A DNA stretch of 64,000 nt from Scytonema sp035967975. Its GTDB lineage: Bacteria > Cyanobacteriota > Cyanobacteriia > Cyanobacteriales > Nostocaceae. Each line of letters starts with the position of its first letter. Positions within the stretch are counted from its first letter, which is position 1. Where the stretch lies: positions 1 through 64,000 of the forward strand of contig JAWQFQ010000013.1 of assembly GCA_035967975.1 (NCBI GenBank), in the 5' to 3' direction. The position numbers were made by a program, and so were the translations under genes. The notes below the pieces were generated by a model. That model was not told where the DNA came from. It worked only from the letters and a program-made list of their open reading frames with translations, and made no database searches. Shown here one piece after another: positions 16,988-25,252 of the stretch.

Positions 16988-18750
16988 ATGCAGAATAACA
17001 TGGCTACGTCTCATCACTTTGAGAGCTACAGGAGCGATCGCCCTACAGAATTGGTTTTGTATCTGATGGCTTCTGTCGGTCTGCACTGTATTCTATTGTT
17101 CCTAGGGATTTATTGGTTTCAGGTGTTTAAGCCCAAACAACAACAGGAACTTGCCCAACCAATTCCGATAGAGTATATTGAAATTCCTCCTGATGAGACA
17201 AAGACTCCACCAAAAACGACAAAACGGGCTGCTAGAGATTCTGTTGCAGGAGGAAAAGCAAAAAAAGAAATACCTGTTTCTGTTGCTAAACCAGCACCAG
17301 CAACCACACCTCAAGCCCCCCCATCAGCTCTAGTGGAGCCATTGCTGCCAAAACAGACACAGCAAAAAGCAGTGACACCGAGTTCACCACCTGAAAAACC
17401 ACAACCCCGACCTACACAATCTACAGATTTATCGGAACCTTCACCAACAGCCACTGAACCAACGGTTCCGCCTCCATCTCCCCAATCCTCTCCCACAGCA
17501 CAGACAGCGGAAGGTTTGGTAACAGCACCCAAACCAGAAACTACACCCCCAACCCCTCAAACAGCACCCAGCTTATCCATTCCCAAACCACCAACACCTA
17601 AAGCCAACCCAACACCAGTTCCGCCTCCATCTCCAAAAGCAAATACAGCAGAACGTTTGGTAACAGCACTCAAACCAGAGACTACACCCCCAACTCCTCA
17701 AACAGNNNNNNNNNNNNNNNNNNNNNNNNNNNNNNNNNNNNNNNNNNNNNNNNNNNNNNNNNNNNNNNNNNNNNNNNNNNNNNNNNNNNNNNNNNNNNNN
17801 NNNNNGTTCCGCCCCCATCCCCACAATCCTCTCCCACAGCACAGACAACCGAACGTTTGGTAACAGCACTCAAACCAGAGACTACACCCCCAACTCCTCA
17901 AACAGCACCCAGCTTATCCATTCCCAAACCACCAGCACCCAAAGCCAACCCAACACCAGTTCCGCCCCCATCCCCACAATCCTCTCCCACAGCACAGACA
18001 ACCGAACGTTTGGCTGATGCACTTAAACCAAACACTACACCCCCAACGCCTCAAACAGCACCCAGCTTATCCATTCCTAGACAACTAACACCTAAACCTA
18101 AACCAACACTAGTTCCGCCAAAAGTCTCACCACCAGAACCGAAACGGTCACAAACAGCATTGGTACCTTCCATGACATCGCCAGCATCCAAACCCTTGCA
18201 GAAGCCAGCATCTCGTCAGGAAGATAGAAATCAGGTGGCTGCAACATCCACATCTGGACAATTGGCGACTAGAAGAGCTTCGCAATCACCTCCCCAAGTT
18301 CAGCAATCTAGAAAACCAGGTGCAGCGAGTAAGTTGGGAGGACCAGTTTCTTTATCTCAACGCGATCTTGAAGACAATTCCCTAGCAGCTTTGCCTAATT
18401 CTAACCGTTTAAACCGAGCGGTTGACGGTATTGATGCGCGTAAAGACGATTTAGGTCCATACCTAGCCCAATTACAGGAAAAAGTACGTCAGCAGTGGAT
18501 ACCTGGATTGACTCAATCTTCGCGGCGAACTGTGCTTCTTTTTACAATAAACCGTACAGGTCAGGTCAGCAAACTTGAGATTACCAGCAGTTCTGGGTAT
18601 GATGTTACTGATGAAGTCGCAATCAATGCTGTTAAGCGAGCAGCTCCCTTTGCGCCTTTGCCCACAACATATGAGCATAACTACCTTAATATCGAATTTT
18701 CATTCAGTATTAATGTTTATGGACAGCTAGATTTAAGGTTCGATAATTAG
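16988..18750 (+). CDS. TonB-like energy-transducer protein with a repetitive proline-rich linker (interrupted by an assembly gap)
   Basis: A single N-terminal transmembrane helix (LVLYLMASVGLHCILLFLG) anchors the protein in the inner membrane. A long Pro/Thr/Lys-rich periplasmic linker follows, then a C-terminal TonB_C domain (YLAQLQEKVRQQW, LFTINRTGQVSKLEI, AVKRAAPFAPLP). TonB proteins couple ExbBD to outer-membrane receptors. The linker repeats a unit of about 50 residues (ERLVTALKPETTPPTPQTAP, then SLSIPKPP, then PTPVPPPSPQSSPTAQT). A 100-N gap interrupts it; the two sides lie in different phases because the gap length is arbitrary. ATG 16988 or 17000 are both possible starts. No exbB/exbD is adjacent. 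Confidence 0.82.
17706..17805. other. Assembly gap (100 N) in the TonB-like linker repeat
   Basis: Exactly 100 N flanked by near-identical copies of the proline-rich coding repeat, so repeat collapse is the likely cause. Confidence 0.99.
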
Positions 18751-19203
18751 TAATTGACCACATTAATTTCGACAGGTACCAAGAAACCCGGTAACTTCTG
18801 CGAAACCGGGTTTCTGAAAAACGCTGCTTATCAAAATTTATGTGGGGGACCACTAGTACAAGAAGACAAAAGTAAAAAGTCACGCATTAAATAGTTTGAA
18901 CCCTTATGTTGTCAGCTTTTTACTTCCTTCAAATGGTAGCTTTATTTCCGCCATGCTGTACTGGTGAATTTTCTTTCAAAAAACATGAGGTGTGGGGGTG
19001 TAGGGGCGTTGGCGAAGCCTTCCCGTAAGGTACGGTTGTTCGCCCTGACAACCACCGGGTGTCAAGGAAAATTGTGTTTTTTTCATTCATCACGGGTTGT
19101 AATCGCTACCCGTACAACGCTTTCAAGAACAACAAGTTGTGGTCTTGCTGAGGTTAAGCTAAAGATAATATAGCTGCCAACCCATGAAAACTGAAAAAAC
19201 ATT
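18751..19203. repeat. Spacer with palindrome copy
   Basis: AGAAACCCGGT (18782-18792) and ACCGGGTTTCT (18805-18815) form a hairpin 31 bp after the TonB-like stop and may act in 3'-end formation. Around 19007-19050 is GGCGTTGGCGAAGCCTTCCC text typical of cyanobacterial dispersed repeats. The 69-codon frame at 18964 covers this repeat and is not called. Confidence 0.6.
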
Positions 19204-19599
19204 ATGCAAGATAGTTTACATAGAGAAGATGACGATATGTACTCGCGTCTTATGGCAATAAGCCAGGAAGCTTTGGAGAAAACATATTATGAATCGGCTT
19301 ATCATGTGTTGTACGCCGCTATGCATTTAGCTCACGCTCAAGGCGACGAACATGGTCTTTTAGCTGTAGCACAAGCAGCAGAAGCACAACTAAAGTGGAT
19401 TGACTCTCACGCCCCAGAAAACCGAATGTCTAGTCAAGCTGCTGTGCAACGCAGTGGTGTCAATCTGTACAATGCATTGATAAAACAGACTCATGCAGAT
19501 ATACTGATTCTAAAACAGCAATATCGCCGAGACAAGAGCCCAAATTTACCTTGGCTTGGTGATGCAAGCAGTAGTACTTTCCCTAAGGAAAATCATTAG
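19204..19599 (+). CDS. Hypothetical helical protein
   Basis: This 131-residue protein of unknown function is rich in alpha-helix, with an Ala/His-rich pair of helices (YYESAYHVLYAAMHLAHAQG, then HGLLAVAQAAEAQLKWID) that resemble a TPR-like hairpin. It has no signal peptide or membrane segment. The style suggests a conserved cyanobacterial small protein, but I cannot name it. It stands alone, with the next small gene 111 bp downstream in the same direction. Confidence 0.7.
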   Translation: MQDSLHREDDDMYSRLMAISQEALEKTYYESAYHVLYAAMHLAHAQGDEHGLLAVAQAAEAQLKWIDSHAPENRMSSQAAVQRSGVNLYNALIKQTHADILILKQQYRRDKSPNLPWLGDASSSTFPKENH

Positions 19600-19710
19600 C
19601 CTTAAATGTAACTATATTTACATTTAATCTTAATCTTGATTGATTCTAACGAGAGAGGTTGTAGGGGAGCAAAGGAGGTTATCTTGCGAAGAAACTAACC
19701 CACAAGTCTT

Positions 19711-19980
19711 ATGTTTCCTTACTGTCCAAATAATCCCTGCGTTTCCCTTGAGTATGGTGAGTTTATCAAGGCGTACCATCAATTTCTCAAGTATTACGTA
19801 GATTTTTTCTATCTTAATGTAACAATTCAATCTTTAAAAGGAAAAAATACTCAATTCCTGCTCCTATATGAACAGGCTATAGAAGCACACTTAAATAGTA
19901 TAAATGCATACATTCAAATGAACACAGTGTACGAGCGGCTCGTTCAAAAATACTGGGACAGCATCTACAGAGGGTCTTAA
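19711..19980 (+). CDS. Hypothetical small protein
   Basis: An 89-residue frame from ATG 19711 (MFPYCPNNPCVSLEYGEF). It is aromatic-rich and helical, with no recognised domain. An AGGAGGTTATCTTGCG sequence lies upstream (about 19673), somewhat distant from the ATG. Its end overlaps the 3' end of the convergent archease relic by 4 bp. It may be real, but confidence is moderate. Confidence 0.45.
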   Translation: MFPYCPNNPCVSLEYGEFIKAYHQFLKYYVDFFYLNVTIQSLKGKNTQFLLLYEQAIEAHLNSINAYIQMNTVYERLVQKYWDSIYRGS

Positions 19981-20225
19981 ATATCAAGAATGACCATAGC
20001 AGTCCAACCATCATTCATTTTTTCTAATTGAAAACGATGTAAGGTAACAGCTTTGACATCTACCCGTTGTTCGTGGCGATCGCGATCAAGGGTTTCTCCT
20101 TGGGTAATTGCTGTTAATTTGTATTTACCGTCTGTTTCGTCAAACTTAATTTGCTGTGATCGCAACAGTAACAGTTCGCTGTCCTTATAATAGACAAACT
20201 CTTGGAGAAAAATAAAGCATACTTA
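19977..20225 (-). pseudogene. Archease C-terminal remnant
   Basis: Read on the minus strand, the frame gives QEFVYYKDSELLLLRSQQ, a KYKLTAITQGE segment, LDRDRHEQRVDVKAVTLH and finally GWTAMVILDI-stop. The GE.LD..RH...VKAVTLH..(Q/E) pattern and the terminal W.A.V.LDI are the C-terminal half of archease, the cofactor that activates the RtcB RNA ligase. The N-terminal half is absent. The upstream text switches directly into the RtcB N-terminal remnant in another phase. This looks like the end product of a deletion across an rtcB-archease operon. Confidence 0.75.
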
Positions 20226-20383
20226 GTGATTCCCGGTAATGTAGCTACATTAGTCACTTCGTCGTAAACAGCTTCATCTAAATCCTGTATTAATTTTTCT
20301 GTTGCATAAATCCGGGCGGGAACGCGCATCCCGTCTTTGTAGGAAACTGGAATTTCCCAAATTGTGTCAGAGATTTGATTCAA
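20226..20383 (-). pseudogene. RtcB RNA-ligase N-terminal remnant
   Basis: From ATG 20383 the first 50 or so residues (MNQISDTIWEIPVSYKDGM, then VPARIYATEKLI, then VTNVATLPGITKYAL) match the N-terminus of the long-form RtcB tRNA-splicing and RNA-repair ligase as I remember it. After KYAL the text changes to archease sequence, and the RtcB frame runs on for about 30 unrelated residues to a stop at 20114. The catalytic core (Mn-binding His/Asp/Cys, His-GMP site) is missing, so the fragment cannot be active. Confidence 0.75.
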
Positions 20384-20418
20384 AAATTCCTAATTATAGT
20401 AAAACAGATGAAACCAAT

Positions 20419-20680
20419 ATGAGTGCAGCAGAACAAGAATTACTAGAAAAGTGGCGAGAACTTCCACGCTAATAAACAACAACAAGTTTTAGAATTTGTA
20501 GAATTTATTCATTTGAAACACTCTATAGATAAAACTCCACTAGGGAAACGTTTGCGACAAATACGTGAAAAGATAGTTACTTCTGGTAAACTTTTATTAG
20601 ATGAAGAAGAAATAGCAAAAGAACTTGCTAGTCGTAGAGGTGGGTTACAGGGTAGAGAGGCATCTAATAGAACCGTGTAA
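20419..20680 (+). pseudogene. Frameshifted DUF2281/VapB-like antitoxin
   Basis: ATG 20419 gives MSAAEQELLEKWRELPR and then a stop at 20470. One base out of phase, the text continues as NKQQQVLEFVEFIHLKHSI, DKTPLGKRLRQIREKIV and LLLDEEEIAKELASRRGG to a stop at 20678. Joined, they form an antitoxin of about 85 residues of the kind paired with PIN toxins in cyanobacteria. The break falls at LPR/ANK, where I would expect LPPDKQQQ. No toxin follows. It sits just upstream of, and divergent from, the rtcB/archease relic, so the locus is in decay. Confidence 0.75.
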
Positions 20681-21629
20681 AGACTTAGTCTCAGAATTAA
20701 TAAGATTATGTCGCAATAAATGGAAGTATTATCAACGAGGTCTAAGAGCTATGGAGCTTATTCTATCTGCATCAAGCGCCCTTTTTGTCACCCCCTTAGG
20801 TCCTCTACGTGTAAAAGCGCATAGAAAATACCTGGGTTGAGTTGAGGAACGAAACCCAACATATACAAGCATTTGTTGGGTTTCTCAAGTGTTTACCCAA
20901 CCTACAAAAACTCTTATCCCTTGCAGTCTTGAATCAGCACCTAGTCTTTTTGCTAGGTCAAAACTGTACTTATGGCTAGGTACAAACCATATGGATTGAA
21001 ATATAATCATTATGTTTAAAGCTACTGGTAGCAGCCAGATATATAAAGAGTTTATGATTTTCTCAGATGTAATTTATAAAGTAAATTTTAAGCAACGTTA
21101 CTTACGTTGCCATCTTTCATAGCTTTTATGTAAACTATTAGAACTATTAATAGCGTATCTACTTATCCACTTTTCCAAACGTTATTCAAAATCCAAAAGA
21201 ACTTAGGAATACTCTTAATACCTTTAGTGTTTGTAAGACTCTCAAGTTTTAACCTCTGACTTATATAGGAGTTTGCTCAAAAATTGCAAATTCTCAATAT
21301 TAAACTTATGACTAATTAGTCAGCATATAATACTGCCAGGGATAGATCAAACGGTGAAATTATCTAGATTGGGGAGCCAGCCCTGTTCGCGATCAGATCG
21401 CGTCTCGAAGAGAAGCTTTCCCGAAGGGTAGGAGGGTTAGCCCGACCTAGGGCAATTCTGCGTAGGTTTTGGGAAATTGTAAGTTGGGTAGAATGCATAA
21501 GCGTTACCCAACAAATGTCAATAAATATTGGGTTTACCTGCGTTTTGTCCAATCTACAAAAATTCTTATCCCAGCAGTATTGGGTCAGCACGATATTGAA
21601 CGACAAATTGAAAGAAGGAAATATTTAAA
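20681..21629. repeat. Long gene-free spacer with dispersed repeats
   Basis: About 950 bp with no convincing gene. An inverted pair AACCCAACA (20850-20858) and TGTTGGGTT (20874-20882), with ACCCAACCTACAAAAACTC after it, is matched by similar text at 21480-21560 (GTTGGGTAGAATGCATAAGC and ACCCAACAAATG). Positions about 21380-21450 hold GTTCGCGATCAGATCGCGTC and GAAGCTTTCCCGAAGGGTAG, typical cyanobacterial palindromic repeats. The middle part is plain AT-rich DNA. Confidence 0.55.
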
Positions 21630-22184
21630 ATGCTAAGCCAGTTTTTGCCAGACGATGCAATTAATGAAGCTACAATAAAAACGCCGATTTTAAAACTAAG
21701 AGGAAAAACTTTAATATTTGGAAATGTAGTTTATCAAATTCACAATATTTCTAGTATTGGGTTAGTTAACCTGACAACTACAAAGTCAACGCCAAGCTTT
21801 TACTGGGCTGTGCTTGTGATAGGTATTTTCTTGCTCTTCATTCCCAACACACAAGCGAAAATTGTAGGTTTTTTAACCTTAGCATTTGTTGCTTGGTTAT
21901 TTTTTCAACATAATTTAAATAAAATTAAAGAAAAGTATGGAATGACTATTTATACGAATGGAGGTACTAAAACTATTTTAGTTAGTAAAAGTGAGAATTT
22001 TATAAAAAAAGTCATTTTGGAATTATATACAGTCATGAATAGCGATGAATTGAAAGCTATTACTTTTAATTTTGAAACTTTAGATGCGTCAGTTGATAAT
22101 TCTGTTCAGATTGGAACAAACTATGGGTCTCCTATAGTATCAGGTGGAGGTTCTGTCGTAGGGGACGTTGTTAGTCAAGTTTAA
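21630..22184 (+). CDS. Two-TM DUF6232-like membrane protein with C-terminal RHIM-like motif
   Basis: This 184-residue protein begins with a small beta-rich segment (GKTLIFGNVVYQIHNISSIG). Two adjacent hydrophobic helices follow (about 50-90: FYWAVLVIGIFLLFI and KIVGFLTLAFVAWLFF), then a cytosolic beta/alpha part with TILVSKSENFIKKVI. The first 140 residues resemble the DUF6232 family. The last 29 residues form a separate Gly/Ser/Val-rich tail containing NSVQIGTNYGSPIVSG and SVVGDV. Almost the same text begins the next gene's protein. VQIG followed by N matches the core of RHIM-type amyloid signalling motifs. I infer a membrane-bound receptor that nucleates the CHAT effector. Ligand and family role are unknown. 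Confidence 0.7.
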   Translation: MLSQFLPDDAINEATIKTPILKLRGKTLIFGNVVYQIHNISSIGLVNLTTTKSTPSFYWAVLVIGIFLLFIPNTQAKIVGFLTLAFVAWLFFQHNLNKIKEKYGMTIYTNGGTKTILVSKSENFIKKVILELYTVMNSDELKAITFNFETLDASVDNSVQIGTNYGSPIVSGGGSVVGDVVSQV

Positions 22185-22247
22185 TAATGTGAATAACAGT
22201 ATTTAGCCGATTTTTTTAGCTTTATTCCAAAACCAAGTACTTAAGAC

Positions 22248-22943
22248 ATGAAAAACAATTCAGTAAAAATTGGCACAAATATTTGCTCTCCTATAGTATC
22301 AGGGGAGAGTTCGGTTGTAGGAAATGTGTCGAGTTACATGAAAGATTTATGTGAAGGACAGGATGACAAAGTTAAGGTCGCACATACTAAAACAATTCTC
22401 GTTCTGTGTGCGAATCCAAAAACTACCTCACCTTTACAATTAGACAAAGAAGTAAGAGAAATTGACGCAGGATTGCAACGAGCCAAGAAGCGAGAACAAT
22501 TTGACCTAAAACAAAAGTGGGCTGTGCGTGTTCTAGACGTTTATCAGGCACTGTTAGACTTTAAACCCCAATTTGTCCACTTTAGTGGTCACAATACAGG
22601 GGAAAATGGTCTTGTACTGGAAGATGAAACTGGAAATGTGCAGTTAGTAGATACACAGGCATTGGCTGAACTATTCAAGTTATTTTCAGGTGATATTGAG
22701 TGCGTTACTCTTAACGCTTGTTATTCAGAAGTCCAAGCAGAAGTGATCGCTAAACATATCCCCTACGTCATTGGTATGAATAAGAAAATTGGTGACAAAG
22801 CTGCAATTAAATTTGCAACAGGCTTTTACAGTGCATTGGGTGCAGGAGAATCAATAGAGTTTGCTTACAAGCTTGGATGTAACCTTATTCAGTTAGATGG
22901 AATTCCAGAATACTTAACTCCAAGTTTGAAGAAAAAGCAGTAA
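22248..22943 (+). CDS. CHAT-domain (caspase-like) protease with N-terminal RHIM-like motif
   Basis: This is a 231-residue protein. Residues 3-29 (NNSVKIGTNICSPIVSG, then SSVVGNV) copy the tail of the preceding membrane protein. Residues 45-225 are a CHAT/C14-like fold: TILVLCANP, LDKEVREIDAGL, FVHFSGH with catalytic H115, TLNACYS with catalytic C158, and a last strand YVIGMN. CHAT proteases are cell-death and immune effectors in several bacterial systems. A short amyloid-like N-terminal motif ahead of an effector domain is the layout described for bacterial amyloid signalling sequences paired with receptors. Spacing from the preceding gene is 63 bp, same direction. Substrate unknown. Confidence 0.85.
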   Translation: MKNNSVKIGTNICSPIVSGESSVVGNVSSYMKDLCEGQDDKVKVAHTKTILVLCANPKTTSPLQLDKEVREIDAGLQRAKKREQFDLKQKWAVRVLDVYQALLDFKPQFVHFSGHNTGENGLVLEDETGNVQLVDTQALAELFKLFSGDIECVTLNACYSEVQAEVIAKHIPYVIGMNKKIGDKAAIKFATGFYSALGAGESIEFAYKLGCNLIQLDGIPEYLTPSLKKKQ

Positions 22944-23661
22944 GGAGAAAAATATACTACTTAAGAAAAGTTTAAATCATTGTAAAAATTCTTTCGAGAA
23001 ACCAAATTTCTGTTAAGTGTAGTTATAGAAATTAAATGACTTAAAGCGGATCGCGTATATCAGTGCCATTATCCATTGCCCATTACACTCAGGTGTTTCC
23101 CTGAAAGTAATCCCCTGTGAGTACTTCCGCATTTTCAACCACGCAAAAAGCACGGTTGAAATTATGAGAATAGATAAGCGATCGCAAACAAGAAAAAATC
23201 GCGGGAGTACTTGCAGAATAAAAAACAGAGATTTTAGAAAGATTGTGGAAGTTAGCAATTAGGTTAACCTTACAAAAAATTTGATATAAAATGCAAAAGT
23301 TGAATCACAAATCTTTACATTCTTGCCGGAAAAAAGCTTTTACAGGATGGAACGCTCTTGGCAACGTTGTACAGGCTCTCAGTCATTCTTCTTTATCACA
23401 TCAACTTGTGATTAAAATCACATCAAAAAGCAAAGAAAAATCTTAGTTTTTACGTAGAACTGAACTATATTTATGGAAATCAAACTGTTTTAGAATCGGA
23501 TTCTATATCTTTTGATGATTATAATTTTTATGAACTGACTTCAGTAGTACTGATAATCTAGACATCAAGAGTGCTATTGATGCAGCAACTAAAAAGCCTA
23601 CAATACTTAAAACGACACAACCATAATTTTAATTTTATGTAATACACGAGGATAGATAAAT
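22944..23661. pseudogene. Spacer with a possible decayed gene
   Basis: About 720 bp. An open frame at 23291-23446 (51 codons) is unrecognised. From about 23430 another phase reads NLSFYVELNYIYGNQTVLE, then SDSISFDDYNFYELTS. It then needs a one-base shift to read STDNLDIKSAIDAATKKPTI and LKTTQP-stop at about 23627. The protein-like composition and sensible ending suggest a broken small gene, perhaps a lost first member of the cluster that follows. A GCGATCGC copy lies near 23178. Low certainty. Confidence 0.35.
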
Positions 23662-24414
23662 GTGGGAATCATTTATATAGGCGATCGCAAAACTGGTAAA
23701 ACCCATTTAGCAATGGAATTAGCTAATCCTAACAATGAATATGTAAAAGTGAAAAGCTTGGATTATGAAAACCTCAAACAACAGTTTTATGATAGCAAAA
23801 CAGGTGAATTTAAAGCAACAGATTCTAATTACGCAACTTATGACCGTTACTTAGATATCCAAGTACGTCTTCCTATAGGAAACAAACAAGTCATTGTAGA
23901 TTGGATAGATACACCAGGGGAGGTTTGGAGAAAAAGTTGGCAAGTCGATAACCAAAATGAATGGCGTAAATTCTTAGATACGATAAGTCAAAGTGAAGGA
24001 ATTTTGCTTATTCTGCCACCACATCGGGGACTCACTTTTAATTCCGGTGTAGACACAGAGCAATTTATGAATCAACAGCAGTGGTGCAATAGATTTGACC
24101 GTTGGGTAGAGTTTTTCCATCAAGATTGCCCTAAGGCAAGACATATTCTTATTTGTTTAAATAAAGCTGACTTATTTTGTGATTTGCAAACAGAAGCATT
24201 TCAGCTTGGCTATAAACCCAACAGTGCTCAAATGAATTGGCAGCAACGCCATATGTATGTTTTACAAAAATACTTTAGACCAATTCATTCTCAATTAGAA
24301 CAAATTAACAAAAATTCTTTAGGTTTATCAGTTCGTTGCTTTATTACTAGTATTTATAATCGCTCTTTATTGGAATTACCGTGGATATATTTAGGTAGTT
24401 TTTTGGCTAGGTGA
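23662..24414 (+). CDS. P-loop GTPase-like protein (first of three)
   Basis: This 250-residue protein starts at GTG 23662 with a GAGGA ribosome-binding site about 10 bp upstream; an overlapping ATG at 23660 is out of phase. It has a P-loop GDRKTGKT (residues 7-14), Walker B/G3 at D83-TPGE and a clear G4 motif N167-KAD, so guanine specificity is likely. The body resembles the GTPases of bacterial conflict systems (double-GTPase class) rather than translation or Era-type GTPases. It is the first gene of a 15-gene array and is followed after 13 bp by a second GTPase. It is soluble, with no membrane segment. Confidence 0.78.
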   Translation: MGIIYIGDRKTGKTHLAMELANPNNEYVKVKSLDYENLKQQFYDSKTGEFKATDSNYATYDRYLDIQVRLPIGNKQVIVDWIDTPGEVWRKSWQVDNQNEWRKFLDTISQSEGILLILPPHRGLTFNSGVDTEQFMNQQQWCNRFDRWVEFFHQDCPKARHILICLNKADLFCDLQTEAFQLGYKPNSAQMNWQQRHMYVLQKYFRPIHSQLEQINKNSLGLSVRCFITSIYNRSLLELPWIYLGSFLAR

Positions 24415-24427
24415 TGGAGAGAAAAAT

Positions 24428-25252
24428 ATGGGCAATATTCGTGTCATTGGTCCAAGAGGTTCGGGAAAAACTACTTATTTAGCCGCTTTAGCTTACCAGC
24501 CAGTACAACCTGGTGGGAAGACTAAAAATTTTAAGGTACAGGCTATTAATGACGACACAAGAAATCTGGCGGAAAAAGCTGAAACCATTATTATTGAAGG
24601 TGCATCGCTAGAGCCTACAGGCGTTTTAGTAAAAACGATTGATGATGTACCTGTTTATTCTTTCAATATCGAAGTCCAAACTTTATTGCACGGAAAAGAG
24701 CGAATCAACCTGGCAGTTAGAGATTACCCAGGGGAAATTTTTGATGAATTAGAAATAGGTTCAACCAATTACATACAAAAAGAATTCCTTGATGAATGTA
24801 TAGCCAAAGATGTAGCTGGTTGCTTGATTATGTTAACTGAGTGGACAAGGGAAACAGATAAACATTACAGCAGGGTGTTACAACATTTTATTGAATTGAT
24901 AGATGTTAATGGAAGAATCAAGGATTTGCGCTTAGCTGTAGCAATGAGTAAGTGTGAGAGAGGTGAACTCTGGCCTGGTCGTTTAGAGCCAGAAATTGAT
25001 TTATTTGGTGTTCACCTACCTAAAACAAAAGCTGTTCTGAAAGAGAAAATACCTCCTTGCAATTTAAGCTTCTATGCGATTTCAACCTTTGGGGTTCTTG
25101 GACGCAATAACCCTCGACCAAATCGGATTCAGGAATGGGGAACTCAGAATAGAAATTCAGTTTTACGAGAGCCATATCGTTGGCAGCCTTACAACTTAAT
25201 TTCCCCTCTTTATTGGCTCAGTACTGGTAGGAGAATAAGAAATGATGCGTAA
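24428..25252 (+). CDS. P-loop GTPase-like protein (second of three)
   Basis: This 274-residue protein has a P-loop GPRGSGKT (8-15), the switch motif RD99-YPGE in the DxxG position, and a G4-like SKCE. Its C-terminus, RWQPYNLISPLYWLSTG, is matched in the next protein (RWRPFGLVAPMYWLCTG), so the two are paralogues. The middle, with VYSFNIEVQT and IKDLRLAVAMSKCERGELWP, fits the double-GTPase family found beside GAP1-type proteins. The end overlaps the next gene by 11 bp, which implies coupled translation. Confidence 0.78.
   Translation: MGNIRVIGPRGSGKTTYLAALAYQPVQPGGKTKNFKVQAINDDTRNLAEKAETIIIEGASLEPTGVLVKTIDDVPVYSFNIEVQTLLHGKERINLAVRDYPGEIFDELEIGSTNYIQKEFLDECIAKDVAGCLIMLTEWTRETDKHYSRVLQHFIELIDVNGRIKDLRLAVAMSKCERGELWPGRLEPEIDLFGVHLPKTKAVLKEKIPPCNLSFYAISTFGVLGRNNPRPNRIQEWGTQNRNSVLREPYRWQPYNLISPLYWLSTGRRIRNDA

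Noticed and set aside
18964..19173. 69-codon open frame
   Set aside because: It runs through typical cyanobacterial palindromic repeat text and resembles no protein.
20625..20840. 71-codon open frame
   Set aside because: It is a shadow of the antitoxin pseudogene's last codons and the following repeat.
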